From SAR116 cluster bacterium (GTDB lineage: Bacteria > Pseudomonadota > Alphaproteobacteria > Puniceispirillales > Puniceispirillaceae): a DNA stretch of 64,000 bases. The position numbers and the translations under genes were made by a program. This document shows, one piece after another, positions 1-10,509 of the stretch. The notes beneath the pieces were generated by a model. The model saw only the letters and a list, made by a program, of their open reading frames with translations. It did no database searches and was not told the DNA's origin. The stretch is taken from positions 1 to 64,000 of the forward strand of contig SHBD01000004.1 of the NCBI GenBank assembly GCA_004212735.1, given 5' to 3'. Position 1 is the first letter of the stretch. Every line of letters starts with the position of its first letter.

Positions 1-752
<752 letters not shown>

Positions 753-1246
753 GACTGGTTCAACGGATAAATCCGTGAACATAGCCCGCCTATTTAATCC
801 ATGTTCGTTAACTTTTGTTCAAAATTAGCGTTATGAGATTTCAACAGGCTGACTTTATTATATCACAAAGGACGACACGTTATCACGTACCGCCGCCCGC
901 GAATCTCTTCCAAAATGCTTCCAACTTTTTCAAATAGCGATCGGCTTTCCAAACTGCTCCAGAAATCCGATTGGCGTTGGCCAGAGAGGCTCAACGGAGG
1001 CGGGTTATATGACCATACTTGATGGCTGTCCACCCCTAAAATGCGTGTTTTTCAGCTTTTTTTGAAAATTCGCATCTTTTCTACATTGCCCGGGCTCAAC
1101 ATGGGACGAAAACCAGAGATTTCAGCCATTTTTCAATGCAACAGCACGACCAATACAGAAGATGTGTATAGCAGACATCGTGCGCGATTGTGAGTCAATT
1201 CAACCCGAAACCATGCTTTTCTCGAAATAAGTTCCGAGTTGACAGC

Positions 1247-1276
1247 GTGATTCAACCACAAAGGTCATGTGATTCA
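1247..1276 (+). promoter_or_regulatory. Direct repeat GTGATTCA x2, 22 bp apart
   Basis: Two identical octamers GTGATTCA begin at 1247 and 1269, about two helical turns apart and on the same face of the helix. Each contains a GATTC (GANTC) site. The same heptamer recurs inside the palindrome at 1395. This could be a binding site for an unidentified regulator or part of a CcrM-methylated control region; that is inference. Confidence 0.4.
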
Positions 1277-1394
1277 CCCCAGAGTTGTAAATATTCTGCG
1301 TCCCTACATCCACCTGCCCGTTTTTCCGATGATCGTGATGACATTGAATGAAACTGAATAACACTGGCATCACATTTTTCCACTAATCTGCGGC

Positions 1395-1410
1395 GTGATT
1401 CGCGAATCAC
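1395..1410. promoter_or_regulatory. Perfect 16-bp palindrome GTGATTCGCGAATCAC
   Basis: The palindrome has perfect dyad symmetry, half-site GTGATTCG, and two embedded GANTC sites on opposite strands. It lies 45 bp before the proposed -35 box of the peptidase promoter and shares its half-site with the direct repeats at 1247 and 1269. The position suits an upstream operator. The binding protein is unknown. Confidence 0.45.
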
Positions 1411-1454
1411 TTTGGCAATCTGCCACCATTCACTCTCAAAAATGTGTGAAAGGA

Positions 1455-1483
1455 TTGACTAGAATCTCCGTTTAATCAATTAT
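1455..1483 (+). promoter_or_regulatory. Candidate sigma70-type promoter for the M23 peptidase gene
   Basis: TTGACT (1455-1460), a 17-bp spacer and AATTAT (1478-1483) match a housekeeping promoter at 5/6 and 4/6 positions. Transcription would begin near 1490, leaving a leader of about 40 nt before the start codon. Confidence 0.4.
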
Positions 1484-1529
1484 ATGCGCAATTTTCTACA
1501 GACATTGGCAGAGGCCGGGTCCTAATAAC

Positions 1530-2951
1530 ATGGAAAAAACTGTTAGTCGCATTGTCACAGGCCGACTCGGCGCGTTTGGCATCGCCGCTCTGATTTCCGG
1601 ACTGGTGCAGATGGCCAGCGCCGCGACCCCAACATTGCCCGATGCGACAATCGACAACGGCGGCCTCGAGCCCATTTATCACTCCGGATTGCCTTTGCCG
1701 CTGCCGCGGCCAGACATTGCGCTTAGCTATGCCGCCATTCCAATCAAAGTGACACCGCCGGAGCGACGGCCCGCAATCGAGGATATTCTGCCCAGCTCGA
1801 CCGCAACGCTTGGCCAGATGGTCAAACAGCAAACCGGCCTTGAAAGCGGAAGTGAAGCTATTTTTTCACTGCGCTCAGGCGAGGGTGTCGCCAAGTTGCT
1901 GCGGCGCGCCGGCTATTCAGCGAAGGATATTGCAGCGTCGATAAATGCAATGGCCACCAAAACGAGCCTACGCTCTCTTCCCATCGGCCTGAAATTTACC
2001 GTATGCGAAAATGGCTTTGTCTTTTCCAACCGGGCGGGCCGTGACATTTACACCCTGCGCGATCCGGACTCCGGATGGCTTGCGCTGACCGCAATCCGGC
2101 CTGTTGAGAGCTATCTGACCTTCGCGCATGGAATCATTGAAAATTCCATCTATCGCGCGGCTGCTGCCTCTGCGGTACCAGACAATGCCCTGCTTGAATA
2201 TATCAGGATCATGGGGTTTTCCGTTGATTTTCAGCGTGAGGTCCGGCCCGGAGACGCTTTTGAGATGCTGTATGAGCGAAAAATTGATCTGATCAGCGGC
2301 GAGGAAATCGGCACTCAGCTTCATTATGCCGGCCTGCGTCTTTCCGGCGACCAACTCGGTTTCTACAGGTTCAACAAAGACAAGAAGGGCGCTGGCTGGT
2401 TTGACAAGGACGGAAACTCCGCTGCCCGAACCCTGATCCGCACACCAATTGCCGGCGCGCGACTGTCCTCTTCTTTCGGCATGCGGCGACATCCGATCAG
2501 TGGATATAATGCTATGCACCGAGGCGTTGACTTCAGTGCGCCGACGGGCACACCGATCATTGCGGCGGGAAGTGGTACGATCAAGAAGGCTGGCTGGCTG
2601 GGAAGCTATGGACGCTATGTTCAGATCAGACATAACGGCACCTACTCCACAGCCTATGCCCACATGTCTCGCATCGCCAAGGGGATCACCCCGGGTGCCC
2701 GTGTCCAGCAGGGACAGGTCATCGGCTATGTCGGGTCTTCCGGCCGCTCAACCGGGCCGCATCTGCATTACGAGATTCTGGTAAATAACCGGAAGGTAAA
2801 CCCACTAACGGTCAGCCTGCCAACCGGCGAGAAAATTGACCCGTCACTCCTTCCTGTCTTTAAGCGGACAGTGGGGCTAGTCAATAACGAGGTCATGGCA
2901 AATGGTGCCCTTCGTTATGTGGCCAATGATCTAACTCTTCTGGACGAATAG
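1530..2951 (+). CDS. M23-family murein DD-endopeptidase, exported
   Basis: A 473-aa protein with an N-terminal signal or anchor segment (hydrophobic stretch ending near MASA, residues 12-32). A middle region resembles the OapA/Csd3-type N-terminal domains of MepM-like enzymes (a block reading FQREVRPGDAFEMLYER). The C-terminal LytM/M23 domain spans roughly residues 310-420, with the zinc ligands in HRGVDF (HxxxD) and GPHLHYE (HxH). Family knowledge says such enzymes cut peptide cross-links in the periplasm during wall growth. The substrate bond is not shown by the sequence. The ATG has only a distant purine-rich stretch upstream. The MOSC gene follows after 4 bp, so the two are probably co-transcribed. 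Confidence 0.9.
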   Translation: MEKTVSRIVTGRLGAFGIAALISGLVQMASAATPTLPDATIDNGGLEPIYHSGLPLPLPRPDIALSYAAIPIKVTPPERRPAIEDILPSSTATLGQMVKQQTGLESGSEAIFSLRSGEGVAKLLRRAGYSAKDIAASINAMATKTSLRSLPIGLKFTVCENGFVFSNRAGRDIYTLRDPDSGWLALTAIRPVESYLTFAHGIIENSIYRAAAASAVPDNALLEYIRIMGFSVDFQREVRPGDAFEMLYERKIDLISGEEIGTQLHYAGLRLSGDQLGFYRFNKDKKGAGWFDKDGNSAARTLIRTPIAGARLSSSFGMRRHPISGYNAMHRGVDFSAPTGTPIIAAGSGTIKKAGWLGSYGRYVQIRHNGTYSTAYAHMSRIAKGITPGARVQQGQVIGYVGSSGRSTGPHLHYEILVNNRKVNPLTVSLPTGEKIDPSLLPVFKRTVGLVNNEVMANGALRYVANDLTLLDE

Positions 2952-2955
2952 AGAT

Positions 2956-3747
2956 ATGCCTGAAATGCCAGATGGAACAATGTCTCACATACTCCCTATT
3001 TCCCAGCTGTGGCGGTATCCGGTAAAGGGTCTACCCGGGCATCAGCTGACGAGGGCGCATCTAGCGACCGGCGCTCATTTTCCCGGTGACAGAAAATATG
3101 CCATCGGTGCCGGCAACGCGAAAATTGATGATGGCATCTGGCGCAAAAAGGCCTATTTCCTGCAGCTGATGAGCCATGAAGCGCTGGCCGGTATCGATTG
3201 TGATTTCGACACGGATCAGAAGGGGGAGAGGATCATCCTCAGCCGCAATGGCGAGCAGCTGGTAAACGCCGATATGCAAAGTGATTCTGGGCGCAAGGCT
3301 GTTGCCGCGTTTTTTGATCAGCTTCTCGGTGGACAGTTGCGAGGGCCAACGAAGTTGGTGTGCCTCGATAAAGGCGCCTTCACAGATAGGCAAGCGCCCT
3401 TAATTTCGTTGGGAGGGTCTGCCTCACTAGCCGGTTTTGCCGATTTGACTGGCACCACTCCCGACTCAAGACGGTTTCGCTTGAACATCATTTTTGAGAC
3501 AACCACCCCCTTTGAGGAGGCGTCACTCATAGGCAAGACACTCGCCGTTGGTGATGTGCGGCTTGATGTGATTGATCCAGTTGAGCGTTGCGCGGCAATT
3601 GATGTAGATCCCCAGACCGCAGAACGTGGGCCCCACTATCTGCCGCTCATGAAACAAGTGCTTGGCCACACGGACCTTGGCATCTTAGCCGTGGTGGCGC
3701 ATGGCGGCACGATCAGCACGGATGACAGATTTTCCGTTCTTCCCTGA
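2956..3747 (+). CDS. MOSC-domain protein
   Basis: 263 aa. The N-terminal beta-barrel part begins with the usual LWRYPVKGLPG motif near residue 16. A typical MOSC block (SLIGKTLAVGDVRLDVIDPVERC) holds the conserved cysteine around residue 211, seen in proteins that handle molybdenum cofactor sulfur or mARC-like reductions. The exact substrate is unknown. It follows the peptidase by 4 bp. A second in-frame ATG at 2980 with AGATGGA before it is an equally possible start and would give 255 aa with the MOSC fold intact. Confidence 0.85.
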   Translation: MPEMPDGTMSHILPISQLWRYPVKGLPGHQLTRAHLATGAHFPGDRKYAIGAGNAKIDDGIWRKKAYFLQLMSHEALAGIDCDFDTDQKGERIILSRNGEQLVNADMQSDSGRKAVAAFFDQLLGGQLRGPTKLVCLDKGAFTDRQAPLISLGGSASLAGFADLTGTTPDSRRFRLNIIFETTTPFEEASLIGKTLAVGDVRLDVIDPVERCAAIDVDPQTAERGPHYLPLMKQVLGHTDLGILAVVAHGGTISTDDRFSVLP

Positions 3748-3782
3748 TCACCGGGCGACAACAGGCACCATCAAGCAGACAA

Positions 3783-4325
3783 TCAGGCTGAGGCTGAATC
3801 CTGTTCTTCCTGAACAGCCTCCGCCAATTCGGCCGGGCTCAGCTTGACAACCTCGGCATCATCCTTGGCAGCGTCACCAGAATCATCCGTAGCAGAATCA
3901 TCTTTAACTGATTTGTCCGTGCCAGTGTCCCCCTCAGCCTTATCTGCCTCACCGGCAATTTCGGGCTGGCTGTCGCCGGTGTCAGCGGACTCTGCCTGTG
4001 GCTTGTTGCGTTGCTGGCCGGATTGTTCGCTGGGCGCATCATTCTGTCGCCGCGCCTCAGCAGCACCCACGGCAGCCTGATGCAATCTGAAATAATGGTC
4101 GGCAAACTGACTATAGGCCTCAGCCGAAATACGCTCACCAGAGGATGACGCATCATGCGCCAGAGCCGTATATTTTTCATACAGCTGCTGCGCGTTGCCG
4201 CGTAGTTTTACATCTGGACCATTGGATTCATAAGAAGTGTTCCGGTTGGGCACATGTGGTTGGCCACCACCATTCCCACGACGACCGCGACCACGGCCAC
4301 GTTTAGCATTCTGAGGTTGTCTCAT
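3783..4325 (-). CDS. DUF4167 domain protein
   Basis: 180 aa. The N-terminus is very basic and Gly/Arg-rich (RGRGRRGNGGG), followed by the conserved DUF4167 core (residues about 35-85: GNAQQLYEKYTALAHDA, then FADHYFRLHQA). The second half is an acidic, Asp/Ala/Ser/Glu-rich low-complexity tail. The basic end suggests nucleic-acid binding, but no function is established. It is the last gene of the lysC-to-DUF4167 cluster, about 215 bp after prmC. DUF4167 beside prmC/prfA is a standard alphaproteobacterial arrangement. Confidence 0.88.
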   Translation of the reverse strand: MRQPQNAKRGRGRGRRGNGGGQPHVPNRNTSYESNGPDVKLRGNAQQLYEKYTALAHDASSSGERISAEAYSQFADHYFRLHQAAVGAAEARRQNDAPSEQSGQQRNKPQAESADTGDSQPEIAGEADKAEGDTGTDKSVKDDSATDDSGDAAKDDAEVVKLSPAELAEAVQEEQDSASA

Positions 4326-4541
4326 AAACTTTGCTACCAGTTATCATAATTAGACCGCATGCAAGAGCCTGCGAAAGGCACATTCCTTGGACACGGTTGG
4401 TTGTCCCGCTTTTTTGGGATACTGCGCTAGCGCCACATAACGGCGTAATACAATTTAGCGATAACCACACATAACCACTCGCCATCCCAGATATCAAGCA
4501 AAAATTGTCAGGTATCGGGCATTTTAGCCTCAGACGCCCTG

Positions 4542-5417
4542 TCAGGACCGTCGTGACAACACAAGACAGCGCTGTGTGCCGGACAAATCGGCGAAGACAC
4601 CGGTAGCAGAAAATCCGGCCGCACCGGCAAGAGCCGTCACGTCAGCTTCTTGACCATCACCGATTTCAACGAAGATCCTGCCCTGCGTGGACAACAGCTT
4701 GGCCATTTCCGGCATCAGCACACGCCAGCAATCGAGACCGTCCTGCCCGCCATCAAGGGCCAGCAACGGATCGTGCAACGCAACCTCGGAACTGAGGGTG
4801 GAGATCTGCGCCGACGGGATGTAGGGCGGATTGCTGAGAATGATATCGAAGCATCCAAGCCGCTCCAAACTGGCTGTAAAGTCGGCAACAGAAAAGACCG
4901 CACGATCAGCGAGACCAAGAGCGCCAGCATTATGCGCCGCCATCTCGATGGCATCAGGATTGATATCAATGCCAACACCCGTTGCCATGGTCAGCTCCGA
5001 CAGACAAGCCAGCAGCAAACAGCCGCTTCCGGTTCCCATATCAAGGAGCCGCAGATTTTTCCCGCCAGCAGCGCCAGGATGATCCCGTCCGAAGGCGACC
5101 GCTCGCTCAACAAGAATTTCAGAATCAGGGCGCGGGTCAAGTGTGGCAGCGGACAGTTCAAAATTGAGCGACCAGAATTCCCGCCACCCACGGATCCGGC
5201 TAACCGGTTCACCAGCAAGCCGCCGCTGAATGTATGTCTGAAACATACTGTCCATGTCATTGGTCCAGCTGTTTACATCCTCATGGGGCAGAACCGCACC
5301 GTCACGCCCCAAAGCAAGGCCCAGCAACAGACGCGCATCCTGCCGCGCACTGGCAATGCCAGCCTGTGCCAAAGCGGCCGCAGCCGGCCCGAGAATTGTC
5401 CGCGCTTCGGTGGTCAT
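4542..5417 (-). CDS. prmC: Peptide chain release factor N5-glutamine methyltransferase
   Basis: 291 aa. An N-terminal helical domain (to about residue 85) is followed by a Rossmann SAM-binding domain with the nucleotide loop LLDMGTGSGCLL and the diagnostic catalytic motif NPPYIPS. PrmC methylates the glutamine of the GGQ motif in RF1 and RF2, and the RF1 gene lies directly upstream. I chose the ATG at 5417 because GAGG sits 6 bases before it. A GTG two codons upstream is the alternative. It lies about 57 bp after prfA, almost certainly in the same transcript. Confidence 0.95.
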   Translation of the reverse strand: MTTEARTILGPAAAALAQAGIASARQDARLLLGLALGRDGAVLPHEDVNSWTNDMDSMFQTYIQRRLAGEPVSRIRGWREFWSLNFELSAATLDPRPDSEILVERAVAFGRDHPGAAGGKNLRLLDMGTGSGCLLLACLSELTMATGVGIDINPDAIEMAAHNAGALGLADRAVFSVADFTASLERLGCFDIILSNPPYIPSAQISTLSSEVALHDPLLALDGGQDGLDCWRVLMPEMAKLLSTQGRIFVEIGDGQEADVTALAGAAGFSATGVFADLSGTQRCLVLSRRS

Positions 5418-5473
5418 ACGCACCTCACTTCACCACAGATTTTCATGCCAGATGACAGGTCCAACCCCACCTG

Positions 5474-6553
5474 CTAATCGACACCCTCTGCCAGACGCCG
5501 CGCCTGATCCTCAGCAATCAGTGCCTCAATCACCTCGTCAAGCGCCTCGCCGACGACGACCCGGTCCAGTTTATAGAGTGTCAGATTGATCCTGTGGTCG
5601 GTCACACGCCCCTGCGGAAAATTATAGGTTCTGATCCGCTCTGAGCGGTCACCAGAGCCGACCTGCCCCTTGCGTGATGCTGCGCGTTCAGCCTCTACTC
5701 GCGCGCGTTCTGCATCGTAAATGCGGGCTCTGAGGATTTTCATCGCCTTGGCCCGGTTCTTATGCTGCGATTTTTCATCCTGCTGGCTGACCACAATGCC
5801 TGTTGGCAAATGTGTAATGCGCACCGCCGAGTCGGTGGTGTTGACCGACTGCCCACCTGGTCCGGATGCGCGAAAAACATCAATGCGCAGATCCGTCTCA
5901 ACAATATCGATGTCAACATCCTCGGCCTCGGGCAACACAGCCACCGTTGCCGCCGACGTGTGAATACGGCCCCCGGTTTCTGTTTCGGGAACACGTTGGA
6001 CCCGATGCACTCCGGACTCAAATTTCAGCCTTGCAAAGACATCTGAGCCCGCAATTGTGGCGGTGGCCTCTTTGTAGCCGCCAATGCCGGTCTCAGATAC
6101 TTCCATCACTTCGAATTTCCACCCATGCTTTGCCGCAAATCGCTGATACATGGAAAACAGATCAGCGGCAAACAAGGCAGCCTCATCACCGCCCGTACCG
6201 GCACGCACCTCCAGAATGGCATTGCGCGAATCATCCTTGTCCTTGGGCAGCAACAGCAATTGCAGCTTGTCCTGCTCGGCGGGAAGTTGGCCCGAAAGCT
6301 CCTCAAGCTCGGTGCGTGCCATCTCCGCCATCTCAGAATCATCGCCAGCCTCATCAACCATCATCTGGGCATCAGCAATTTCCGTTGTGAGACGGTTAAC
6401 CAGTTCAATCTGTTCACAGACAGGACGCAACTCGGTCAATTCACGCGACAGATTGGCCATTTCGACAGGGGTCATTTCAGCGGCCTGTGACAGACGCTCC
6501 TCAACCTCTGCGCGTCGTTGCAGCACCTTGTCCATCGTTGAATCGAGGCTCAT
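5474..6553 (-). CDS. prfA: Peptide chain release factor 1
   Basis: 359 aa from the ATG at 6553, close to the usual 360. It has the stop-codon-reading region with a PET tripeptide in [11 protein letters not shown] (the PxT anticodon-like motif of RF1) and the peptidyl-hydrolysis motif GPGGQSVN around residue 235. RF1 terminates translation at UAA and UAG. The start was chosen for the GAGAGGA about 10 bases upstream; an ATG seven codons earlier (6574) has no Shine-Dalgarno sequence. It lies between hisS and its own modifying enzyme prmC. Confidence 0.96.
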   Translation of the reverse strand: MSLDSTMDKVLQRRAEVEERLSQAAEMTPVEMANLSRELTELRPVCEQIELVNRLTTEIADAQMMVDEAGDDSEMAEMARTELEELSGQLPAEQDKLQLLLLPKDKDDSRNAILEVRAGTGGDEAALFAADLFSMYQRFAAKHGWKFEVMEVSETGIGGYKEATATIAGSDVFARLKFESGVHRVQRVPETETGGRIHTSAATVAVLPEAEDVDIDIVETDLRIDVFRASGPGGQSVNTTDSAVRITHLPTGIVVSQQDEKSQHKNRAKAMKILRARIYDAERARVEAERAASRKGQVGSGDRSERIRTYNFPQGRVTDHRINLTLYKLDRVVVGEALDEVIEALIAEDQARRLAEGVD

Positions 6554-6585
6554 GGCCACATTCCTCTCATTCACATAAATGCGGG

Positions 6586-7845
6586 CTAGCGCCGCTGCAG
6601 GCGGTTGGCGATTGCGACGGCAAGGCCGGCCTGTGCCAGCTCTTCCTGGTTGCCTTCGCGCAGATCACGCAATTGCACAGTGCCATTGTCGATTTCGGCC
6701 CCGCCGATGATCGCGGCAAGCCCGACCCCGGCACGGTCAATTTTCTTCATCTTCTTGCCCATATTTCCACCGACGGGGATGTCGACCGAGAGACCAGAGG
6801 TCCGCAATTCCTCGGCGATGCGAAACACAATAACCTCTGCCGCCGGCTCTGCCGCGATAACGGCGATATCAGGCACCGCCAGATCATCGGCACCAACAAG
6901 CATGGCAAGCCGCTCAATGCCAGCCGCCCAACCGACGCCAGCAATGGCTGGTCCGCCAAGCATCTCGCTGAGGCCATCGTAGCGACCGCCACCCAGAACG
7001 GTGCCCTGCGCACCAAGGGCATCGGTGATGAATTCAAAGGCGCTGTGACAGTAATAATCAAGTCCGCGCACAAGTAACGGGTCAAATTTCCAGCCAATGC
7101 CACCGGCATCCAACGCCGCGGTGACAGCCGTAAAATGGGCTTTTGAGGCGTCATTCAGATGATCCTGCAACCGTGGTGCAGTTTGTAAAATCTGACGGTC
7201 ACCGGCGTCTTTAGAATCCAGTATCCGCAACGGATTGACACTCAGTCGCGCTTTGCTGTCCTCCGAAAGATCAGCCTCATGGTCGCTCAAAAACGCGACA
7301 AGGGCACTGCGATATGCAAGGCGGCTTTGGGCATCACCGAGCGAATTCAGGTGAAGCACGCAGCGGTCAAGAACGCCAAGATCCCGCAACACGCGGGCAC
7401 CGCAGGAAATGATTTCAGCATCTGCCAATGGTTCAACAGGGCCAAGATATTCGATCCCGATCTGGTGGAATTGACGCATCCTGCCCTTCTGCGGACGCTC
7501 ATAGCGAAACATCGGGCCAGCATAGAAATATTTGAGTGGTAAAGACTGGGTCAAGCCATTGGAGATCATTGCCCGCACAACACCCGCCGTGTTTTCCGGG
7601 CGCAAGGTCAGGCTCTCACCGCCACGATCGGTGAAGTTGTAAGTCTCCTTGGTGACGACATCACTGCTGTCACCAAGCGGCCGCGAAAACACCTCAGAGA
7701 ATTCAAATATGGGCGTTGCCATTTCCTGAAACCCATATTTGGCGGACGCATGCCGTGCCGCGTCAATGACCTTGCGGTGTGCGGCCATGGCTGCGGGCAG
7801 GAGGTCGCTGGTTCCCCTTGCAGGCTGCAAACGTGACATGATCAC
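6586..7845 (-). CDS. hisS: Histidyl-tRNA synthetase
   Basis: 419 aa class II synthetase. The N-terminal GTSDLLP is motif 1-like, motif 2 contains [16 protein letters not shown], the HisRS signatures [12 protein letters not shown] and [14 protein letters not shown] are present, and a C-terminal anticodon-binding domain follows (from about residue 325). It charges tRNA-His. The GTG start at 7845 overlaps the ispG stop by 4 bases (GTGA), and GGAG lies 5 bases upstream, pointing to translational coupling. An ATG two codons later is possible. Confidence 0.96.
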   Translation of the reverse strand: MIMSRLQPARGTSDLLPAAMAAHRKVIDAARHASAKYGFQEMATPIFEFSEVFSRPLGDSSDVVTKETYNFTDRGGESLTLRPENTAGVVRAMISNGLTQSLPLKYFYAGPMFRYERPQKGRMRQFHQIGIEYLGPVEPLADAEIISCGARVLRDLGVLDRCVLHLNSLGDAQSRLAYRSALVAFLSDHEADLSEDSKARLSVNPLRILDSKDAGDRQILQTAPRLQDHLNDASKAHFTAVTAALDAGGIGWKFDPLLVRGLDYYCHSAFEFITDALGAQGTVLGGGRYDGLSEMLGGPAIAGVGWAAGIERLAMLVGADDLAVPDIAVIAAEPAAEVIVFRIAEELRTSGLSVDIPVGGNMGKKMKKIDRAGVGLAAIIGGAEIDNGTVQLRDLREGNQEELAQAGLAVAIANRLQRR

Positions 7846-9002
7846 AAAGTCTCCACTGCGCCCTCGGAACGCATTTTTTCCTGTTGGATTTCGGCGTTCT
7901 TCTCCGCCTTGATTTTGTCCGCACGCTCCTCGACCATGCCGACGATATGCTCCACTAAATCCTCATTGGACAGCCGATGATCCGCAAGCCCCGACACATA
8001 AATCTGATGCGTGCCCTTGCCGCCGCCGGTAAGCCCAATATCGGTTTCGCGGGCCTCGCCGGGGCCGTTTACAACGCAGCCGATGATCGACACGGAAATC
8101 GGCTCATTTATGTGTTGCAGCCGGTCCTCGATGATTTGCACTGTCTCAATCACATTGAACTGCTGGCGCGCGCATGACGGGCAGGAAATAACCGTCACAC
8201 CACGCCGGCGCAACCCAAGTGATTTGAGCATTTCATAGGCTGCTTTAACTTCCTCAGTGGGGTCGGCGGAGAGCGACACGCGCACCGTATCCCCAATCCC
8301 AGCCCATAGCAGATTGCCAAGGCCGATGGCAGATTTTACCGTGCCAGCCCGTAGGCCGCCAGCCTCTGTAATGCCAATGTGCAGGGGGCAATCAATGGCC
8401 TCAGCCAGCTGTTGATACGCACCGACCGCCAAAAAAACATCCGAGGCCTTTACCGAGATTTTGAACTCGTGAAAATCATTGTCCTGCAAAATTCGAGCAT
8501 GGTCGAGTGCCGATTCGACCAATGCCTCTGGACAGGGCTCGGCATATTTTTCAAGAAGATGACGCTCCAGGGATCCTGCATTGACACCAATGCGCATGGA
8601 ACATCCATGATCACGCGCGGCCTTGATCACCTCACGAACCCGCTCGGCCTTGCCGATATTGCCGGGATTGATCCGCAAGCAGGCGGCACCAGCCTCGGCC
8701 GCCTCAATGGCACGCCGGTAATGAAAGTGAATGTCGGCGACAATGGGGACCGGGCTGTTCTTACAGATTGTTCGGAGCGCGGTGGTGCTTTCCTCGTCCG
8801 GACAAGACACCCGCACGATGTCAGCACCTGCCTCGGCGGCAGCGTTTATCTGCGCGATTGTTGCCTCTGCATCAGTGGTGAGCGTGTTGGTCATGGTCTG
8901 GACCGAGATCGGCGCATCACCGCCGACTGGCACATTGCCGACCATAATCTGCCGACATTGCCGGCGCTCAATTGTGCGATAGGCGCGGTATGCGTTAGAC
9001 AA
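7842..9002 (-). CDS. ispG: 4-hydroxy-3-methylbut-2-enyl-diphosphate synthase
   Basis: 386 aa. IspG (GcpE) makes HMBPP from MEcPP in the non-mevalonate isoprenoid pathway, using a [4Fe-4S] cluster. The N-terminal TIM-barrel domain carries ISVQTMTNT and FKISVKASD. The C-terminal cluster-binding domain carries SCPSC and [10 protein letters not shown], supplying the three cysteines. The start is TTG, supported by GGAGTGAGA just upstream and by the full-length N-terminus. It overlaps hisS by 4 bases and follows rodZ after a 190-bp gap that contains a tandem repeat. The C-terminus ends in a Lys/Glu-rich tail. Confidence 0.96.
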   Translation of the reverse strand: MSNAYRAYRTIERRQCRQIMVGNVPVGGDAPISVQTMTNTLTTDAEATIAQINAAAEAGADIVRVSCPDEESTTALRTICKNSPVPIVADIHFHYRRAIEAAEAGAACLRINPGNIGKAERVREVIKAARDHGCSMRIGVNAGSLERHLLEKYAEPCPEALVESALDHARILQDNDFHEFKISVKASDVFLAVGAYQQLAEAIDCPLHIGITEAGGLRAGTVKSAIGLGNLLWAGIGDTVRVSLSADPTEEVKAAYEMLKSLGLRRRGVTVISCPSCARQQFNVIETVQIIEDRLQHINEPISVSIIGCVVNGPGEARETDIGLTGGGKGTHQIYVSGLADHRLSNEDLVEHIVGMVEERADKIKAEKNAEIQQEKMRSEGAVETL

Positions 9003-9134
9003 ATCTCACTCCAGAGCAGACGGTTTCAGATCAGGATTCGCACGAGGGGCAGAAATCATCATCGATTGGGTAAATCTATAACCGCTCACGCCTGAAATTG
9101 CCACAGCAACAGGGTGGTAATCGAAATTTGTGTG

Positions 9135-9179
9135 TTGATTATCGTTATCTCGATTGTCGTCATCTTAATTGTCGTTATC
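9135..9179. repeat. Three 15-bp imperfect tandem repeats after rodZ
   Basis: Plus-strand units are TTGATTATCGTTATC, TCGATTGTCGTCATC and TTAATTGTCGTTATC, in perfect register. The array starts 15 bp past the rodZ stop codon and lies about 130 bp before ispG. It could be a remnant of duplication or a multi-copy binding site in the ispG leader. It belongs to a set of similar short arrays at gene ends in this window. Confidence 0.75.
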
Positions 9180-9193
9180 ACCGGGCAGTCAGG

Positions 9194-10435
9194 CTAGAGC
9201 TTGGCTTTCAACCCACTGATAACCAGAGGCAGGTCTCTGACGATCTCACCAGTGTCACCGACTTCCTTGACCGTGCCATCATTAAACACAAACTCCAGCC
9301 CACCGGCATTTCCGGTACTCAAATACAGGCTGTCACTGGTATCAATAAGGTAGGTGTCACCCGCACGCATCAGTCTTGTCATCACCTCTTCGCCATCATT
9401 TCTGACGATCTCTACCCAACTCGAAGCGCGTGCCCGTAACGTCACTTCATTTGCTGGGTCACGCTGATTGGCGATCGCCGATCCACGATCTGGTAGCAAC
9501 TCCCGCGTAATCTCGCCACCCGCAAACGGTGCTTCATTGACAACATCTGTAGTTGCACTGGCCGTTTGTACCTCTTCGCCGAGCGGTAGGGCCGTTTGCT
9601 CACCTGTCTCACTCCCTGTCGACCCTTCAGCAGCGACGGGGTCAATCTGGGCCAGATCCGCCTCGACCATAACATCCCCGGCCCCGGCAGTGACACTAGA
9701 AGTGAAAGTGGCAGGTGCCAACGGTAACGTCTCCCCAGCGTCTGTGCCCACATCGGCAAGGTTGACGCTGTCTTCCTGCGTGTCGTCTATCAGCGGCACA
9801 TCAACAAAATTATCGGGCTGGACATCATTCTGGGCGATTTCAAGCTCTGGCAGGGCATCACCGTCACCCCCTTCATCGAGGCTCACAATCTGATCAAGGC
9901 GCGAATCAGCACCACCGCCAAGAGCCCCGCTTTCGGTCATTGTGCTCTCAATTTCAGGAGTCACCTCAGCCGTTTGTGCGCTTTCGGTCAGCACATCCTC
10001 AATCGTCTGTGGCCGGTCCATGAGATACCAGCCCGTGTAGCCACCGATCGCCACCAGAACCGCAATTGAAGCGGCCAGCGCACCTGAGCGTCGTGGGCGC
10101 TGATCACCGAGCGGAAATCTGTAGGATGGGATTGCGGCTCCCTCCTCAAGCTGGGCGTAATATGCCGTGACCAATGAGGCAACGGCCTTCGGCTCAATGC
10201 CAACAGCAGCACCATAGCTCCGGATGTAACCAGCGACATAGGTTGGCGATGGCAGTGCGCCAAACTCGCCCGCCTCAAGCATCTTAACAAAATCTTTGGA
10301 AATTCGAATCGTGTGCGATATGTCAGCGACACTCATACCCAAATCCAGGCGTGCGGCACGCAGCGTTGCACCAATAGCCTTACCGCTATCGTGCTTATCC
10401 TTTATGTCGTTACCTTGCGGCGTGGATCGGGTCAT
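9194..10435 (-). CDS. rodZ: RodZ-like helix-turn-helix membrane protein
   Basis: 413 aa. The N-terminal HTH_25 domain (IGATLRAARLDLGMSVADIS, about residues 20-90) belongs to the type that in RodZ binds MreB. A single transmembrane helix follows (ALAASIAVLVAIGGYTGWYL, near residue 135). Then comes a long acidic, Asp/Glu/Thr-rich periplasmic linker and a C-terminal DUF4115 domain (ASSWVEIVRNDGEEV). In the family it links the MreB cytoskeleton to wall synthesis and cell shape. I chose the ATG at 10435 with GGAG 7 bases upstream. Co-oriented with ispG-hisS downstream, the common alphaproteobacterial order. Confidence 0.88.
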   Translation of the reverse strand: MTRSTPQGNDIKDKHDSGKAIGATLRAARLDLGMSVADISHTIRISKDFVKMLEAGEFGALPSPTYVAGYIRSYGAAVGIEPKAVASLVTAYYAQLEEGAAIPSYRFPLGDQRPRRSGALAASIAVLVAIGGYTGWYLMDRPQTIEDVLTESAQTAEVTPEIESTMTESGALGGGADSRLDQIVSLDEGGDGDALPELEIAQNDVQPDNFVDVPLIDDTQEDSVNLADVGTDAGETLPLAPATFTSSVTAGAGDVMVEADLAQIDPVAAEGSTGSETGEQTALPLGEEVQTASATTDVVNEAPFAGGEITRELLPDRGSAIANQRDPANEVTLRARASSWVEIVRNDGEEVMTRLMRAGDTYLIDTSDSLYLSTGNAGGLEFVFNDGTVKEVGDTGEIVRDLPLVISGLKAKL

Positions 10436-10509
10436 CACCACTCTCCAACCAATGTCAAGCCCTGCAATGCCCTAACATTAGCAAAAAGTGCATATAATGC
10501 AACAATATC

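Larger units (their letters stand above)
753..1529. other. Intergenic leader between rrn operon and M23 peptidase gene
   Basis: This is the longest gene-free stretch in the window. It must hold the divergent promoters of the rRNA operon (minus) and the peptidase gene (plus). On the minus strand a TATAAT lies at 862-857, about 105 bp before the 16S start, but without a good -35 at 17 bp, so the rrn promoter is not resolved. The region has seven GANTC sites (901, 1192, 1247-1254, 1269-1276, two in 1395-1410, 1462) and three copies of GTGATTC. I see no convincing ORF or tRNA here. Confidence 0.7.

Noticed and set aside
753-1529. tRNA or small RNA gene upstream of the rRNA operon
   Set aside because: No cloverleaf or TTCGA-type T-loop could be traced by eye; none was found in the other intergenic gaps either.
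1968-2663. 231-codon open frame antisense to the M23 peptidase gene
   Set aside because: It lies wholly inside a gene with a clear domain and shows no recognisable protein features.
4650-5477. 275-codon open frame antisense to prmC
   Set aside because: prmC has intact catalytic motifs; this frame is a shadow of its codon bias.
8379-9095. 238-codon open frame antisense to ispG
   Set aside because: ispG is complete with cluster cysteines; no ribosome-binding site or domain on this strand.
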